Assembly: GCA_030590585.1 (NCBI GenBank)
Contig: JAUUYD010000220.1
Coordinates: 1-5,205, forward strand
From: Spirochaeta sp.
Lineage (GTDB): Bacteria > Spirochaetota > Spirochaetia > Spirochaetales_E > Spirochaetaceae_B
Length of the DNA stretch: 5,205 bases
Direction of reading: 5' to 3'
Each line of letters begins with the position of its first letter. Within the stretch, counting starts at the first letter, position 1. Below the pieces are notes generated by a model that was not told where the DNA came from, did no database searches, and worked only from the letters and a program-made list of their open reading frames with translations. Position numbers and translations under genes: made by a program. Of the stretch, positions 4,467 to 5,205 are shown piece by piece.

Positions 4467-5205
4467 ATGTCCTGGCCTTCATTATTCGAATTATATTACT
4501 TGAGTGAGTGGCTTATCCGTTTAGCTATGCTTGTTGAGGTACCCCGGCATCGAAAACCGGCTTTTGCCACAGCATGGCTCATGGTAATAATGCTTTTCCC
4601 CTGGCCGGGTTTCATTCTGTATCTTTTCCTGGGTATACAGCGTCCGCCAAAACACAGGCTGTATCAGAAGGAAAAGCTGATTCAGGCATTATCCAATCTC
4701 AAAGAACGGTTCGCCGAAAAATATCTTCCGTTAAAGGCTGATCTGGATAAGGGTAATCAGGAAGCTTCTGAGATTGTAGAAAGATCCGGCGGAATGTATG
4801 CTATGGGCAGCAACACCATTGATTTCATAAACGAATCAGAAAAATTCATATATCAGCTTATTACCGATATTGATAAGGCTTCACTCCATGTTCATCTGCA
4901 CTTCTATATTTTTGAAGATGACAATGTCGGCCGCAGGGTTTGTGAAGCAGTAGAAAGAGCTGTAAACCGGGGGGTGGATTGCAGGCTGCTCCTTGATGCC
5001 ATGGGGTCGAGAAAATTTCTTTCCCGGCATACGTCAAGACTTCGAAAAAAGGGTATCAGTATTATCGCTGCCTATCCGATTATCTCCCTCAGACATTACC
5101 TTGGACGATTCGACTGGCGAACCCATCGCAAGATTGCGGTGATTGATGGAAAAACGGCCTATACAGGCTCTCAAAACATTGTCGATCCAAGTTACGGCCA
5201 CAGCG
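4467..5205 (+). CDS. Cardiolipin synthase / PLD-family protein, 3' end outside window
   Basis: The first 246 codons of an open frame that runs off the right edge. Cardiolipin synthases of this type join two phosphatidylglycerols into cardiolipin plus glycerol at the inner membrane. Visible parts are: a weak first hydrophobic segment (about 8-24); a second one (about 34-56, AWLMVIMLFPWPGFILYLFLG-like), together matching the N-terminal membrane domain; a linker; then the first PLD domain with VHLHFYIFEDDNVGRR (141-156) and RGVDCRLLLDAMGSR (168-182). The first catalytic HKD motif is complete: H220-x-K222-x4-D227-x6-G234-S235-x-N237. Family members are about 480-510 residues, so roughly half, including the second HKD, lies beyond the window. 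An in-frame TGA at 4449-4451 makes the ATG at 4467 the first possible ATG; no Shine-Dalgarno site is seen. The substrate cannot be proved without the C-terminal half, but cardiolipin synthase is much the likeliest. Confidence 0.92.
   Translation, partial: MSWPSLFELYYLSEWLIRLAMLVEVPRHRKPAFATAWLMVIMLFPWPGFILYLFLGIQRPPKHRLYQKEKLIQALSNLKERFAEKYLPLKADLDKGNQEASEIVERSGGMYAMGSNTIDFINESEKFIYQLITDIDKASLHVHLHFYIFEDDNVGRRVCEAVERAVNRGVDCRLLLDAMGSRKFLSRHTSRLRKKGISIIAAYPIISLRHYLGRFDWRTHRKIAVIDGKTAYTGSQNIVDPSYGHS

Overview
The window reads as chromosomal DNA of a diderm (Gram-negative-type) bacterium with moderate G+C. The evidence is an Omp85/BamA-type outer-membrane barrel, an acylated lipoprotein with a standard lipobox, and a cardiolipin synthase. 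Codon choice is mixed and looks alike in all genes, with no IS element, integrase, tRNA, rRNA or CRISPR array visible. Gene content and protein style are compatible with an environmental spirochaete-like lineage, but this is a weak guess from impression; nothing here fixes the phylum.

Layout from left to right: (1) 1-146, a leader region with a probable promoter for a 12-TM major facilitator transporter (147-1385, +). (2) An uncharacterised 156-residue soluble protein on the opposite strand (1398-1868, -), convergent with the transporter. (3) A 75-bp divergent gap, then a small membrane protein of the divergent PAP2 (DUF212/YuiD-like) family (1944-2378, +). (4) A single-POTRA Omp85-like outer-membrane protein (2372-3718, -), whose stop codon overlaps the end of the PAP2-like gene by 7 bp. 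(5) A 113-bp divergent gap with a good sigma70-type promoter, then a 163-residue predicted lipoprotein of unknown function (3832-4323, +). (6) A hairpin terminator, then the 5' part of a cardiolipin synthase/phospholipase D family gene (from 4467, +) that runs off the right end just after its first HKD motif.

The first five genes alternate strand (+ - + - +), so nearly every gene must be its own transcription unit. Four of the five non-transporter genes, or two-thirds of the total, could contribute to the envelope or its lipids: the PAP2-like protein, the Omp85 protein, the lipoprotein and the cardiolipin synthase. No pathway can be drawn from them.

The most interesting signal is in the starts. 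Two genes (transporter, lipoprotein) have a purine-rich Shine-Dalgarno site and a promoter whose -10 box ends exactly 30 nt before the ATG. The other four lack a visible Shine-Dalgarno site and instead carry a TANNNT -10-like hexamer directly before the start codon. The gap is exactly 7 nt in three of them (TATAAT, TACAAT, TATAGT) and 5 nt in the fourth (TATACT). That is the spacing expected if transcription begins at or next to the start codon, so these look like leaderless genes. The same rule picks the start of the Omp85 gene, where longer TTG and GTG starts are also open.
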